Source: Bacillus sp. REN3
GTDB taxonomy: Bacteria > Bacillota > Bacilli > Bacillales > Cytobacillaceae
Assembly: GCF_017912555.1 (NCBI RefSeq)
Contig: NZ_JAERSD010000008.1
Span: forward strand, 1-64,000
DNA: 64,000 nt
Direction of reading: 5' to 3'
Part shown: piece after piece, positions 1 through 6,451 of the stretch
Numbering within the stretch: position 1 is the stretch's first letter
Layout of the letters: every line of letters begins with the position of its first letter
Notes under the pieces: generated by a model
What the model was told of the DNA's origin: nothing
What the model saw: the letters and a program-made list of their open reading frames with translations, nothing else
The model's database searches: none
Made by a program: the position numbers and the translations under genes

Positions 1-93
1 ATTTCTACGTCACACTTAATTGAACCGCCGTATACCGAACGGTACGTACGGTGGTGTGAGAGGTCGGGGGTTAGTCACCCCCTCCTACTCGAT
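1..93 (+). mobile_element. Group II intron, 3' end (domains V and VI)
   Basis: Bases about 22-57 fold as a domain V hairpin: a nine-pair lower stem (ACCGCCGTA with TACGGTGGT), a two-base CG bulge on the 3' side, and a short capped upper stem. The string ACGTACGG matches the conserved 3' side of domain V. Bases about 56-93 form a domain VI-like hairpin with a GGGGG/CCCCC stem and a CTACTC segment near the end that could hold the branch-point adenosine. The intron would end near base 93 (GAT). The catalytic domains I-IV and any reverse transcriptase/maturase gene lie outside the window to the left, so completeness cannot be judged. Confidence 0.8.
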
Positions 94-304
94 TCGTAAT
101 TTCGCAGGTTGTATAATTCCAGACAGCATCTGCAAATAGGCTGAACCCATTCCATCAAGAAGAGCACCTTCTAGAAGGATTTTCATAACCTTTGATATGG
201 CCTGATGCAGGAGATTATTGTTGCCTGGGAGCAAACAGCAGCCTAAAAGGAGTCATCCCTTTTGGAAGCCGAGTCGATTTCAGCCTAGATCAACTTCTTG
301 ACTG
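94..304. other. Intergenic stretch downstream of the intron; nothing recognised
   Basis: This stretch lies between the intron 3' end and the hcp stop codon. It would be the 3' exon side of the intron insertion. I see no open frame with a ribosome binding site and no clear terminator for hcp. Confidence 0.5.
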
Positions 305-1609
305 TCATCCTTGATTTTTCTGCAGATCCATCATTGCTTCAAGATCTTCCTGTGCAGTCGTAATCAGCTTGAGGTTGAAAGTATCCTGGAGTACTTGCAT
401 TACACCTTCAGAAATGAACTCAGGCGGTTTCGGCCCAATACGGATATCCTGGATGCCGAGGCTGAAAAGACCAAGGAGGATCGCAACAGCTTTTTGCTCG
501 AACCATGACAGGACGATGCTGACCGGCAATTCATTCACGTCGCATTCAAAAGCCTCAGCTAAAGCCTTGGCAATCTTCACAGTCGAAACTGAATTGTTGC
601 ACTGCCCAAGATCAAGATATCTAGGGATGTCCGTTCCAGGAACAACCCCATAATCCACATCATTGAAACGGAATTTACCGCAAGAAGTTGTCAGGATGAC
701 CGCTTCGGGAGGAAGTGATGTCGCAAGCTCTCGGTAGTACTCTCCTCCCTTTCCAGGGGCATCGCATCCGGCAATGACAAAGAAACGCTTGATTTTCCCA
801 GCTTTTACTGCGTCGATGACTTCAGGTGCGATGCCTAGAACTGTTTCATGGTGAAATCCTGTCATCAATGTTTCTTCTGATTCCATATTTGCTTCTGGAA
901 GCTCCAGTGCTTTCTCAATCAATGGAGAGAAATCTTCCTGTTCGATTTTCTTTACATTTTCAAGCCCTGCCACTTCATAAGTGAACATTCTGTCCGCATA
1001 CGAACCTTTGATTGGCATGACGCAATTTGTCGTTGCCAGGATCGCTCCCGGGAACTTTTCAAACAAGCGCCTTTGATCGAACCACGCTTTCCCGATGTTC
1101 CCTTTTAGGTGCGGGTATTTTTTCAACGCCGGGTAGCCATGAGCCGGAAGCATCTCAGAGTGTGTATAGATATTGATCCCTTTTCCTTCCGTTTGCTTGA
1201 GCAGTTCTTCAAGAGCGAAGAGATTATGGCCAGTGACAACAATGCACTTTCCTTCTATCTTATTCTGGCTGACCCGGACTGGCTGAGGAATTCCAAGCCG
1301 GCTTGTATGTGCTTCATCAAGCATTTCCATCACACGGACTGCAGATTGCCCGACCTTCATGGCCATGTCAATATGTTCCTGTACATTGAAATTCGAATTC
1401 GTCAAAGTCATGTAAAGGGCTTCGTGTGTCGTCGCGTCCACAAATGGGTCGGTGAAGCCAAGCTGGTTGGCATGCGTTCTATAGGCTGCAATCCCTTTTA
1501 ATGCGAAAATAATCGTATCCTGGAGGCTCGCGATTGTTTCATCCTTGCCGCAGACTCCCACAACCTTGCAACCGCCTGTCGGTGTTTGTTCACATTGATA
1601 ACAAAACAT
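305..1609 (-). CDS. hcp: Hydroxylamine reductase / hybrid cluster protein, class III
   Basis: The 434-residue protein belongs to the hybrid cluster protein family. These cytoplasmic enzymes reduce hydroxylamine or nitric oxide and protect against nitrosative stress during anaerobic or nitrate-dependent growth. The N terminus has the cubane-binding pattern C-x2-C-x7-C-x5-C (Cys3, 6, 14, 20). Further cysteines for the hybrid cluster appear in TTNCVMP, AGCDAPG, TTSCGKF and LGQCNNS. At 434 residues it is about 115 shorter than the class I and II proteins (about 550), which fits the shorter class III. The ATG start follows GAGGGG. An Fnr-type palindrome lies 63 bases upstream. The gene is monocistronic in this window and sits beside the intron remnant. 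Family assignment is firm; the physiological substrate is inferred. Confidence 0.95.
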   Translation of the reverse strand: MFCYQCEQTPTGGCKVVGVCGKDETIASLQDTIIFALKGIAAYRTHANQLGFTDPFVDATTHEALYMTLTNSNFNVQEHIDMAMKVGQSAVRVMEMLDEAHTSRLGIPQPVRVSQNKIEGKCIVVTGHNLFALEELLKQTEGKGINIYTHSEMLPAHGYPALKKYPHLKGNIGKAWFDQRRLFEKFPGAILATTNCVMPIKGSYADRMFTYEVAGLENVKKIEQEDFSPLIEKALELPEANMESEETLMTGFHHETVLGIAPEVIDAVKAGKIKRFFVIAGCDAPGKGGEYYRELATSLPPEAVILTTSCGKFRFNDVDYGVVPGTDIPRYLDLGQCNNSVSTVKIAKALAEAFECDVNELPVSIVLSWFEQKAVAILLGLFSLGIQDIRIGPKPPEFISEGVMQVLQDTFNLKLITTAQEDLEAMMDLQKNQG

Positions 1610-1644
1610 ATATATAACCCCTCTTCTGCTTTATTTACTGTTAC

Positions 1645-1687
1645 AGCATACAAATGAATAGGGAGGCTTAATGTGATTCAAATCACA
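1645..1687 (-). promoter_or_regulatory. Fnr-type operator and promoter of hcp
   Basis: The palindrome TGTGATTCAAATCACA (1672-1687) is a perfect TGTGA-N6-TCACA site, the consensus for Fnr in Bacillus and for CRP/FNR proteins generally. A minus-strand -10 candidate TATGCT lies at 1650-1645, giving a start of transcription near 1638. The operator centre at 1679.5 would then be at about -41.5, the class II activation position. The box and the spacing are seen in the sequence; regulation by Fnr is inferred. Confidence 0.8.
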
Positions 1688-1801
1688 CTAAAGGCATTTT
1701 TCACAAATCGTTCAAAAAAGGATGGCTAACTTAAGGACAGAACAAGGACATTCTGTTCCGCATATCCTATCATGAGATTTTTTTGCAGAGGAGGAAAAGC
1801 G

Positions 1802-2275
1802 ATGGCCACAAATCATCCGGACCGTCCAAAAAGGCATGAAGCTTTCGAACAATGGTTTAAATCAATGAATCAGCTGATGCAGGAACAACCTGTGAGAGGG
1901 TTTCTCCAGACCATTGATGAATTTTTCAAGCATCCCTTCCCCCATTCAGCATTTCCGATTGAAATGGATGAAACAGACAAGGAATATATCGTGAAGGCTG
2001 AACTGCCTGGCGTAAAAAAAGAGGATATAGCAATTGACGTGATTGATAATGCCCTGACAATCGCAATCAGCAAATCGGAAAAGCTAATGATAAAGGATGA
2101 TCTCAAACAAACATTGACACAGAAAACATCCCAAAATCGTTCGAGCAGGACAATTCCATTCTCCCAGCGGATAAATGAAAAAAAAGTGAAAGCTATTTAC
2201 AAGGACGGCTTGCTTGAAGTAAAAATAGCCAAAAAACAAGGAAGGAGAATAGACATTTCAATAGATGAAAGTTAG
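1802..2275 (+). CDS. Hsp20/alpha-crystallin family small heat shock protein
   Basis: The 157-residue protein carries an alpha-crystallin domain from about residue 50. Its hallmarks are the start PIEMDETDKEYIVKAELPGVKKEDI and the closing DGLLEVKIAKK. Such proteins are ATP-independent holdase chaperones. In Bacillus some members are spore coat proteins (CotM, CotP), and the sequence alone does not decide between the two roles. The ATG at 1802 follows GAGGAGG; an in-frame ATG 30 bases earlier has no ribosome binding site. It is divergent from hcp and convergent with yppG, with a shared terminator hairpin between them. Confidence 0.9.
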   Translation: MATNHPDRPKRHEAFEQWFKSMNQLMQEQPVRGFLQTIDEFFKHPFPHSAFPIEMDETDKEYIVKAELPGVKKEDIAIDVIDNALTIAISKSEKLMIKDDLKQTLTQKTSQNRSSRTIPFSQRINEKKVKAIYKDGLLEVKIAKKQGRRIDISIDES

Positions 2276-2339
2276 GGTGAAACCTGACTAACGTTTCTGC
2301 AGATCGGCAGGCTGACAATTCTTTTTGTATTCCAATTAG

Positions 2340-2368
2340 AAAAAGCAGGCGAATGCCTGCTTTTTTTA
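2340..2368. terminator. Bidirectional terminator between the Hsp20 gene and yppG
   Basis: The stem AGCAGGC-GAAT-GCCTGCT is flanked by an A tract on the left and a T tract on the right, so it can serve both converging genes. Confidence 0.85.
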
Positions 2369-2911
2369 TGCTTTGAACATGCCGCCAAGGCCTTTGACCA
2401 GTGATGAAACCTGGGTTACGGCATTGACCATTTGCCCGGCAGTATCCACCATCTTGTTGAGATCAAGGTTCCCATCCTGACTTTTAAACGAATTCATGAT
2501 CGATTGCAGTCCTGTCGGATGTTTAGGCAGGAAAGCCTGCTGGGGATATGGATTGGGGTTTTGGAAATCCTGCTGATGGCTGTAATAGCCATAGATTGGA
2601 TCATCCTGCGCCTGGAGCGGATTTTCGAAAAGTGTCTTGGAATAATGGCTGTTTGCCTCAGGGGCCATTAATTGTTGGCTCCATTGAGGGTTCATTTGCA
2701 TGTTCATATTTCCTCCGAATGGCTGGGCCAGGTATGGATTTTGCCAATTGCCAGCGGCTGGCTGCCAGTATGGCTGTGTAAATGCATATGGAAACTGCGG
2801 CTGCCGGGTGAAATCATATCCGCCCATAAGCCAATGAAACGGATGGTTGGGATATGGAAATCCCGAATGCTGCGGCTGATTTAGATAGACATTGTTCCTG
2901 CGGCCAATCAT
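2366..2911 (-). CDS. yppG: YppG-like proline/glutamine-rich protein, putative spore coat component
   Basis: The protein has about 181 residues from the ATG at 2911 (GGAGGA lies ten bases upstream; a TTG at 2917 is an alternative). The first two thirds are very rich in Pro, Gln, Asn, Tyr and Trp with repeated NP, QP and YP motifs, as in many coat-associated proteins. The C-terminal 45 residues (from about SIMNSFKSQDGNLDLNKMV) form a hydrophobic amphipathic segment ending GLGGMFKA. Position and composition match yppG of B. subtilis. A coat role is inferred from composition and not shown. Confidence 0.7.
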   Translation of the reverse strand: MIGRRNNVYLNQPQHSGFPYPNHPFHWLMGGYDFTRQPQFPYAFTQPYWQPAAGNWQNPYLAQPFGGNMNMQMNPQWSQQLMAPEANSHYSKTLFENPLQAQDDPIYGYYSHQQDFQNPNPYPQQAFLPKHPTGLQSIMNSFKSQDGNLDLNKMVDTAGQMVNAVTQVSSLVKGLGGMFKA

Positions 2912-3104
2912 GGGCAAAACATCCTCCTCCATTTCTTCATTACAGTATTGTATGTTTTAAACGCCCAGATGGTGCTTTGTTTGGAAAAGCATTCCGCATA
3001 TGTCTAATACGGAGGAATATTGTCGAAAGTTTAAATTTTTGAAAAATATGTGACAATTCATTTTTCATGTTACCATTGAACAAACAAAGAAGGAGGATGA
3101 AAGT

Positions 3105-3302
3105 ATGAATGTTCACGAACTGAAAAATTTATTTTCACAGACAAAAGAATATACTCCTGAGCATGTAAATGAATTACTGGATTTCACCAAGAAATCATAT
3201 ATCCAGAATGAAATCACCATCACAGAATACAGGAACCTTGTTCGTGACCTGGAACTTCAAGGAGCCTCCATTCCAGAAGATAAAAAGGAAATCACCGTTT
3301 AA
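3105..3302 (+). CDS. yppF: YppF family protein
   Basis: A 65-residue acidic, helical protein without membrane segments or cysteines. The N terminus MNVHELKNLFSQTKEYTPEH and the segment ITEYRNLVRDLELQGA match my memory of the YppF family, which is restricted to Bacillaceae and has no assigned function. The ATG follows AAGGAGGATG at good spacing. It is divergent from yppG and convergent with yppE, as in B. subtilis. Confidence 0.85.
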   Translation: MNVHELKNLFSQTKEYTPEHVNELLDFTKKSYIQNEITITEYRNLVRDLELQGASIPEDKKEITV

Positions 3303-3322
3303 TTTCATGCCAAAGACAAGGC

Positions 3323-3360
3323 GAAGCACCAGATTTTTAACATCTGGTGCTTCTTTATTT
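3323..3360 (+). terminator. Terminator of yppF
   Basis: A twelve-pair stem (GAAGCACCAGAT / ATCTGGTGCTTC) is followed by TTTATTT. It lies between the stops of yppF and yppE. Confidence 0.85.
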
Positions 3361-3728
3361 CAATCCAGGTTGCCAATGGCGAGAAGCAATCCTTTTAAGG
3401 TGAACTGAACGGATTGAATCTGGTCAAGAAACCTCTTCTTGCTCGTTTCCGGGAAAAAAGCCTGGACGGATATCACCTCAAGGTAGTCTGCGGCTGTCCC
3501 GATTTGGGATGCATAAAGGTTTTTCGGTTTGTTTTCAAATATCCATTGAGAAGCTAAAGCTTCCCACTTGACCGAAGTTTCCCTTACTTTATCAGCAAAC
3601 GGTTTGACTTCTGTATGGAAATCGCCTCTTATGCCTTCATTCCTAGTTTTTTCATAACGATCAAGCGCATATTCAAGGTTATCCAGCAATAGTTTTGTCA
3701 ACTGCGTTAAAAGCTGTTCTTCCATCAT
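3360..3728 (-). CDS. yppE: YppE family protein (DUF1798)
   Basis: A 122-residue protein predicted to be all-helical, with family features such as LLDNLEYALDRYEKTRNEG and WIFENKPKNLYASQIGTAADYLEVISVQAFF. The family is known from structures as a helical bundle without known activity. The start is one of two adjacent ATGs after AGGGTG. It is head-to-head with no gene and lies 49 bases below the next minus-strand gene, so the two may be cotranscribed. Confidence 0.85.
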   Translation of the reverse strand: MMEEQLLTQLTKLLLDNLEYALDRYEKTRNEGIRGDFHTEVKPFADKVRETSVKWEALASQWIFENKPKNLYASQIGTAADYLEVISVQAFFPETSKKRFLDQIQSVQFTLKGLLLAIGNLD

Positions 3729-3776
3729 TCGATCACCCTGCCTTCAAGCTTGAAAGTGTCTTCATTCTAATATATA

Positions 3777-4028
3777 TCAAAAACCTAATTCAAGCTTTAA
3801 GCCTGGGTCTGGAGCATTTCCTTGCAATCCGGAAAAAAACAATTCCGAATCGCTTTCCAACAATGCCATCAAGCCTTCGAATTCGGCAATTGATTCCGAC
3901 TGTGACAAAAGCAAATCTTCACGCATAGCGGAAAGCGATTCGTGCAAGCCCTTATCAGCAGCTTCAAGATTATGAAGTATTTCCGTCATCATCTCAATAA
4001 TCTGTTCCTTTCCCACTCCAACTATCAT
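3777..4028 (-). CDS. Small hypothetical protein upstream of yppE
   Basis: About 83 residues, acidic, predicted mostly helical (KEQIIEMMTEILHNLEAADKGLHESLSAM). The start is chosen at 4028, eight bases after GGGAG; an ATG at 4034 is only two bases from it. It has no membrane segment, no cysteine and no motif I recognise. Its place beside yppE suggests it may be the local counterpart of yppD in B. subtilis, but I cannot confirm sequence similarity. Confidence 0.6.
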   Translation of the reverse strand: MIVGVGKEQIIEMMTEILHNLEAADKGLHESLSAMREDLLLSQSESIAEFEGLMALLESDSELFFSGLQGNAPDPGLKLELGF

Positions 4029-4254
4029 ATTCATCACTCCCAGCTTCTTTTTTCGTCTTCCGGTTGGATTCGCAATCATTTACGTTTCCCTGTTTAAGAT
4101 TCTCTCCTTCACAGCAAGTTCCTGTCTGCCTGACAAAACTAGAAGCGATTCGGCAATTAAAGTGGTTTTCAGCACAAGATTCAAACCGCTCGACAAAAAT
4201 TGCCGACATTAAAGACGCCAAGATGCACAAACTAGTGAAAGGAGGTGTTTTTCA

Positions 4255-4365
4255 ATGGGCAAAAAACAAGGAAAAAAAACAGAAAGCAAACCTAAACAAC
4301 CTGCCGGGGGCAGAACAGGCTTTGGCGATAAAAAGCTTGAAGGGCCCAATCGTCCCGCGGAGTGA
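4255..4365 (+). CDS. sspM: Small acid-soluble spore protein SspM
   Basis: This 36-residue gene is easily missed because of its size. The product starts MGKKQGKKTESKPKQ and ends FGDKKLEGPNRPAE. The ending is nearly the DKKLGGPNRPST ending of B. subtilis SspM (34 residues), and the lysine-rich start is also alike. SspM is a minor SASP made in the forespore; its individual role is unknown. A strong ribosome binding site (AAAGGAGGTG) lies ten bases before the ATG. I did not find a convincing sigma-G promoter upstream. It is divergent from the small hypothetical gene at 3777-4028 and convergent with yppC. Confidence 0.9.
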   Translation: MGKKQGKKTESKPKQPAGGRTGFGDKKLEGPNRPAE

Positions 4366-4665
4366 ATGACTGCTGTTTGTTCGACCTCAGGGGCGATGAT
4401 TGTATGTATGAGATGGATTGATACACGCCAACCCTTCTGCTACCCGCAAATTATGCTTTCTTAGTGTAATAGGAAAGCTTGAAGCCACTCGATGAAATGG
4501 ATCATTAACTAAATAAAGCCCTTTCGTCACGTTCAAGCCCTATGATGGCAAAGCCGTGAAACAAACCAGCTGGAAAGGTGCGAATTCCCCTTTTTCAGCC
4601 TGATCGGCACCTGAATGCCTGCATCCTGACCGGTCTCGAACTGGATCTTTCCTTCTCAACAAGTA
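4366..4665. other. Intergenic, 300 bases without recognised features
   Basis: The space between sspM and the yppC terminator holds no frame with a ribosome binding site. A GGTGC...GCACC inverted repeat near 4575-4614 is the only structure I noticed. Confidence 0.4.
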
Positions 4666-4693
4666 AAAAAGCAAGGAATGACCTTGCTTTTTT
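4664..4693. terminator. Bidirectional terminator between sspM and yppC
   Basis: The stem GCAAGG-AATGA-CCTTGC is flanked by six A on the left and six T on the right. Confidence 0.85.
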
Positions 4694-4704
4694 CACATGC
4701 ATGT

Positions 4705-5724
4705 TCAATTGAACAATTGTTTTATTGCAGCCAAAGCTTGCAGCTGTTTTTGTTTCTTCAAGTACCAGCCAGTCAAGAGGACTGGGTGGCGATGGACTGG
4801 ACTCTTTCCATTGTAATTCCATTTATATTTCTTCGTTTTATACCAATCCCCTTGCTGATGATAATTATGCTCTATGACCGGGTAAGTACACCTTAAAAAT
4901 GGAGTGTCCCTCTTTTTGCGGAACTGAAAATATCTTTCATAATCATGCCGTGAAGCTGTATGCTCGGTGTTGATGGCAAATTCAAGAATCGATGGATAGT
5001 AACGGGCATCGAACAGAATATCAGCAAGCCTCCTCCCCAAATCGATCCTCTTGCCAGGTGACTTGAATCCATTCACGCTAGCGCCGTAAAGCTGTCCTTC
5101 ACATGTCGGAAACAATACCGTGCTGAAATGGAACGCATCCTCGAAAAAGAACAGAAATGTATTGAATACACGCTTCCTGAATACATGGTGCTCGATAACG
5201 GGTTTCTGAATGACATTTTGCTCGTTTACAATCAGTGCAGTCATAAGTCTTTGCTGATCTCGATGCTCCCAAAATAACATCCATTCTCTTTCCATAAACT
5301 GTGATACATCAAGATATCCAAGCAAATGAAACATTGGGGCATTTATTTTCGTCGAATAGTAATATAGGAGCAATTGTGGATAGGCATCGCGGAATATCAG
5401 CCAATTTGCCCGTTCAAATGTAAGAAATAGCCTTTGCCTGACACTAGAATCAATTATTTTGGGCAACCATTCTCCTTGAAGGTCGCACATATTGTATCCG
5501 CCGTTCCTTGAAACCATGCTGGCCAGGAAAGCCCAGGTGATCTCCGGCACAGCCAGGTAGTAATCAAGATACGCTTTCGTTCTTGCGATATTATCGACAT
5601 TTTTCTTAGCTGTTTCATCCTTTACCTTCACGATCAGTTCCGCTTCTTTGTCTGTCAGTTCCGGGTATTGGCGGATTAGTTTCATTGGCACAGCCCGTCT
5701 CTTCCTTTTCCTGTAGTTGTTCAT
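4705..5724 (-). CDS. yppC: YppC-like protein (DUF2515)
   Basis: A 339-residue soluble protein of the DUF2515 family, whose function is unknown. Recognisable features are a basic N terminus (MNNYRKRKRRAVPMKLI), the MVSRNGGYNMCDLQGEW segment and conserved aromatic stretches such as FERANWLIFRDAYPQLLLYYYS and EFAINTEHTASRHDYER. It is divergent from recU with 84 bases between the starts, as in B. subtilis, so the two promoters share this gap. No signal peptide is seen. Confidence 0.85.
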   Translation of the reverse strand: MNNYRKRKRRAVPMKLIRQYPELTDKEAELIVKVKDETAKKNVDNIARTKAYLDYYLAVPEITWAFLASMVSRNGGYNMCDLQGEWLPKIIDSSVRQRLFLTFERANWLIFRDAYPQLLLYYYSTKINAPMFHLLGYLDVSQFMEREWMLFWEHRDQQRLMTALIVNEQNVIQKPVIEHHVFRKRVFNTFLFFFEDAFHFSTVLFPTCEGQLYGASVNGFKSPGKRIDLGRRLADILFDARYYPSILEFAINTEHTASRHDYERYFQFRKKRDTPFLRCTYPVIEHNYHQQGDWYKTKKYKWNYNGKSPVHRHPVLLTGWYLKKQKQLQALAAIKQLFN

Positions 5725-5808
5725 AGGATGATTTTAAATGGTGCTTTTTATTCAACCAAAAATGCTTGAGTTTTGGTATGATAAAGAGTAGTCTGTGAGG
5801 TGGTCTGC

Positions 5809-6420
5809 GTGATCTTCAATTATCCTAATGGAAAAAGGTATACTCCAAAGGAAAATCCAGCTGTGAACACTAAGAGGCATAAAAATTCAGTATATAGCAA
5901 TAGAGGAATGACGCTCGAGGAGGATTTGAATGTAACAAACTCATACTATCTAGACAGAGGCATTGCCGTCATCCATAAAAAGCCGACTCCAGTCCAAATT
6001 GTGAATGTCGATTATCCGCGCAGGAGTGCTGCAGTCATCAAGGAGGCATATTTTAAACAAGCTTCCACTACTGACTACAACGGGGTTTATAAAGGCAAGT
6101 ACATTGATTTTGAAGCAAAAGAGACAAAGTTTTCTACTTCATTCCCTTTAAAAAATTTTCATGAACACCAAATCACCCATATGAAGTCCGTGGTGGAACA
6201 GGATGGCATCTGTTTTGTTATCCTGCGGTTTTCTACTGAAGAGCAGGTTTTCTTGCTGGAAGCCAGTCATTTGCTGAAATATTGGGAACGAATGAAAAAT
6301 GGCGGCAGAAAGTCGATCACAAAGGAAGAAATAAAAGCTTCCGGACATCATATCCCAGTCGGGCTGCACCCGAGGATTGACTATATCAAAGTAATAGATT
6401 ATCTTTATAGACTTAGTTAG
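5809..6420 (+). CDS. recU: Holliday junction resolvase RecU
   Basis: A 203-residue endonuclease that resolves Holliday junctions in recombination and chromosome segregation. The family block [36 protein letters not shown] is intact. So is the PD-(D/E)xK-type core [22 protein letters not shown], which holds the acidic and lysine residues of the active site. The GTG at 5809 gives [16 protein letters not shown], which aligns with the family start, and AGGTGG precedes it; an in-frame GTG nine bases upstream is too early. ponA follows after 31 bases, the usual recU-ponA operon. Confidence 0.95.
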   Translation: MIFNYPNGKRYTPKENPAVNTKRHKNSVYSNRGMTLEEDLNVTNSYYLDRGIAVIHKKPTPVQIVNVDYPRRSAAVIKEAYFKQASTTDYNGVYKGKYIDFEAKETKFSTSFPLKNFHEHQITHMKSVVEQDGICFVILRFSTEEQVFLLEASHLLKYWERMKNGGRKSITKEEIKASGHHIPVGLHPRIDYIKVIDYLYRLS

Positions 6421-6451
6421 CTTTTAATTGCTAGAAAGGAATGAAACATAT

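Noticed and set aside
4184-4213. Sigma-G promoter before sspM built on GACATTAAA
   Set aside because: The -10 lacks the TA at its end and the matching -35 position reads AACCG.
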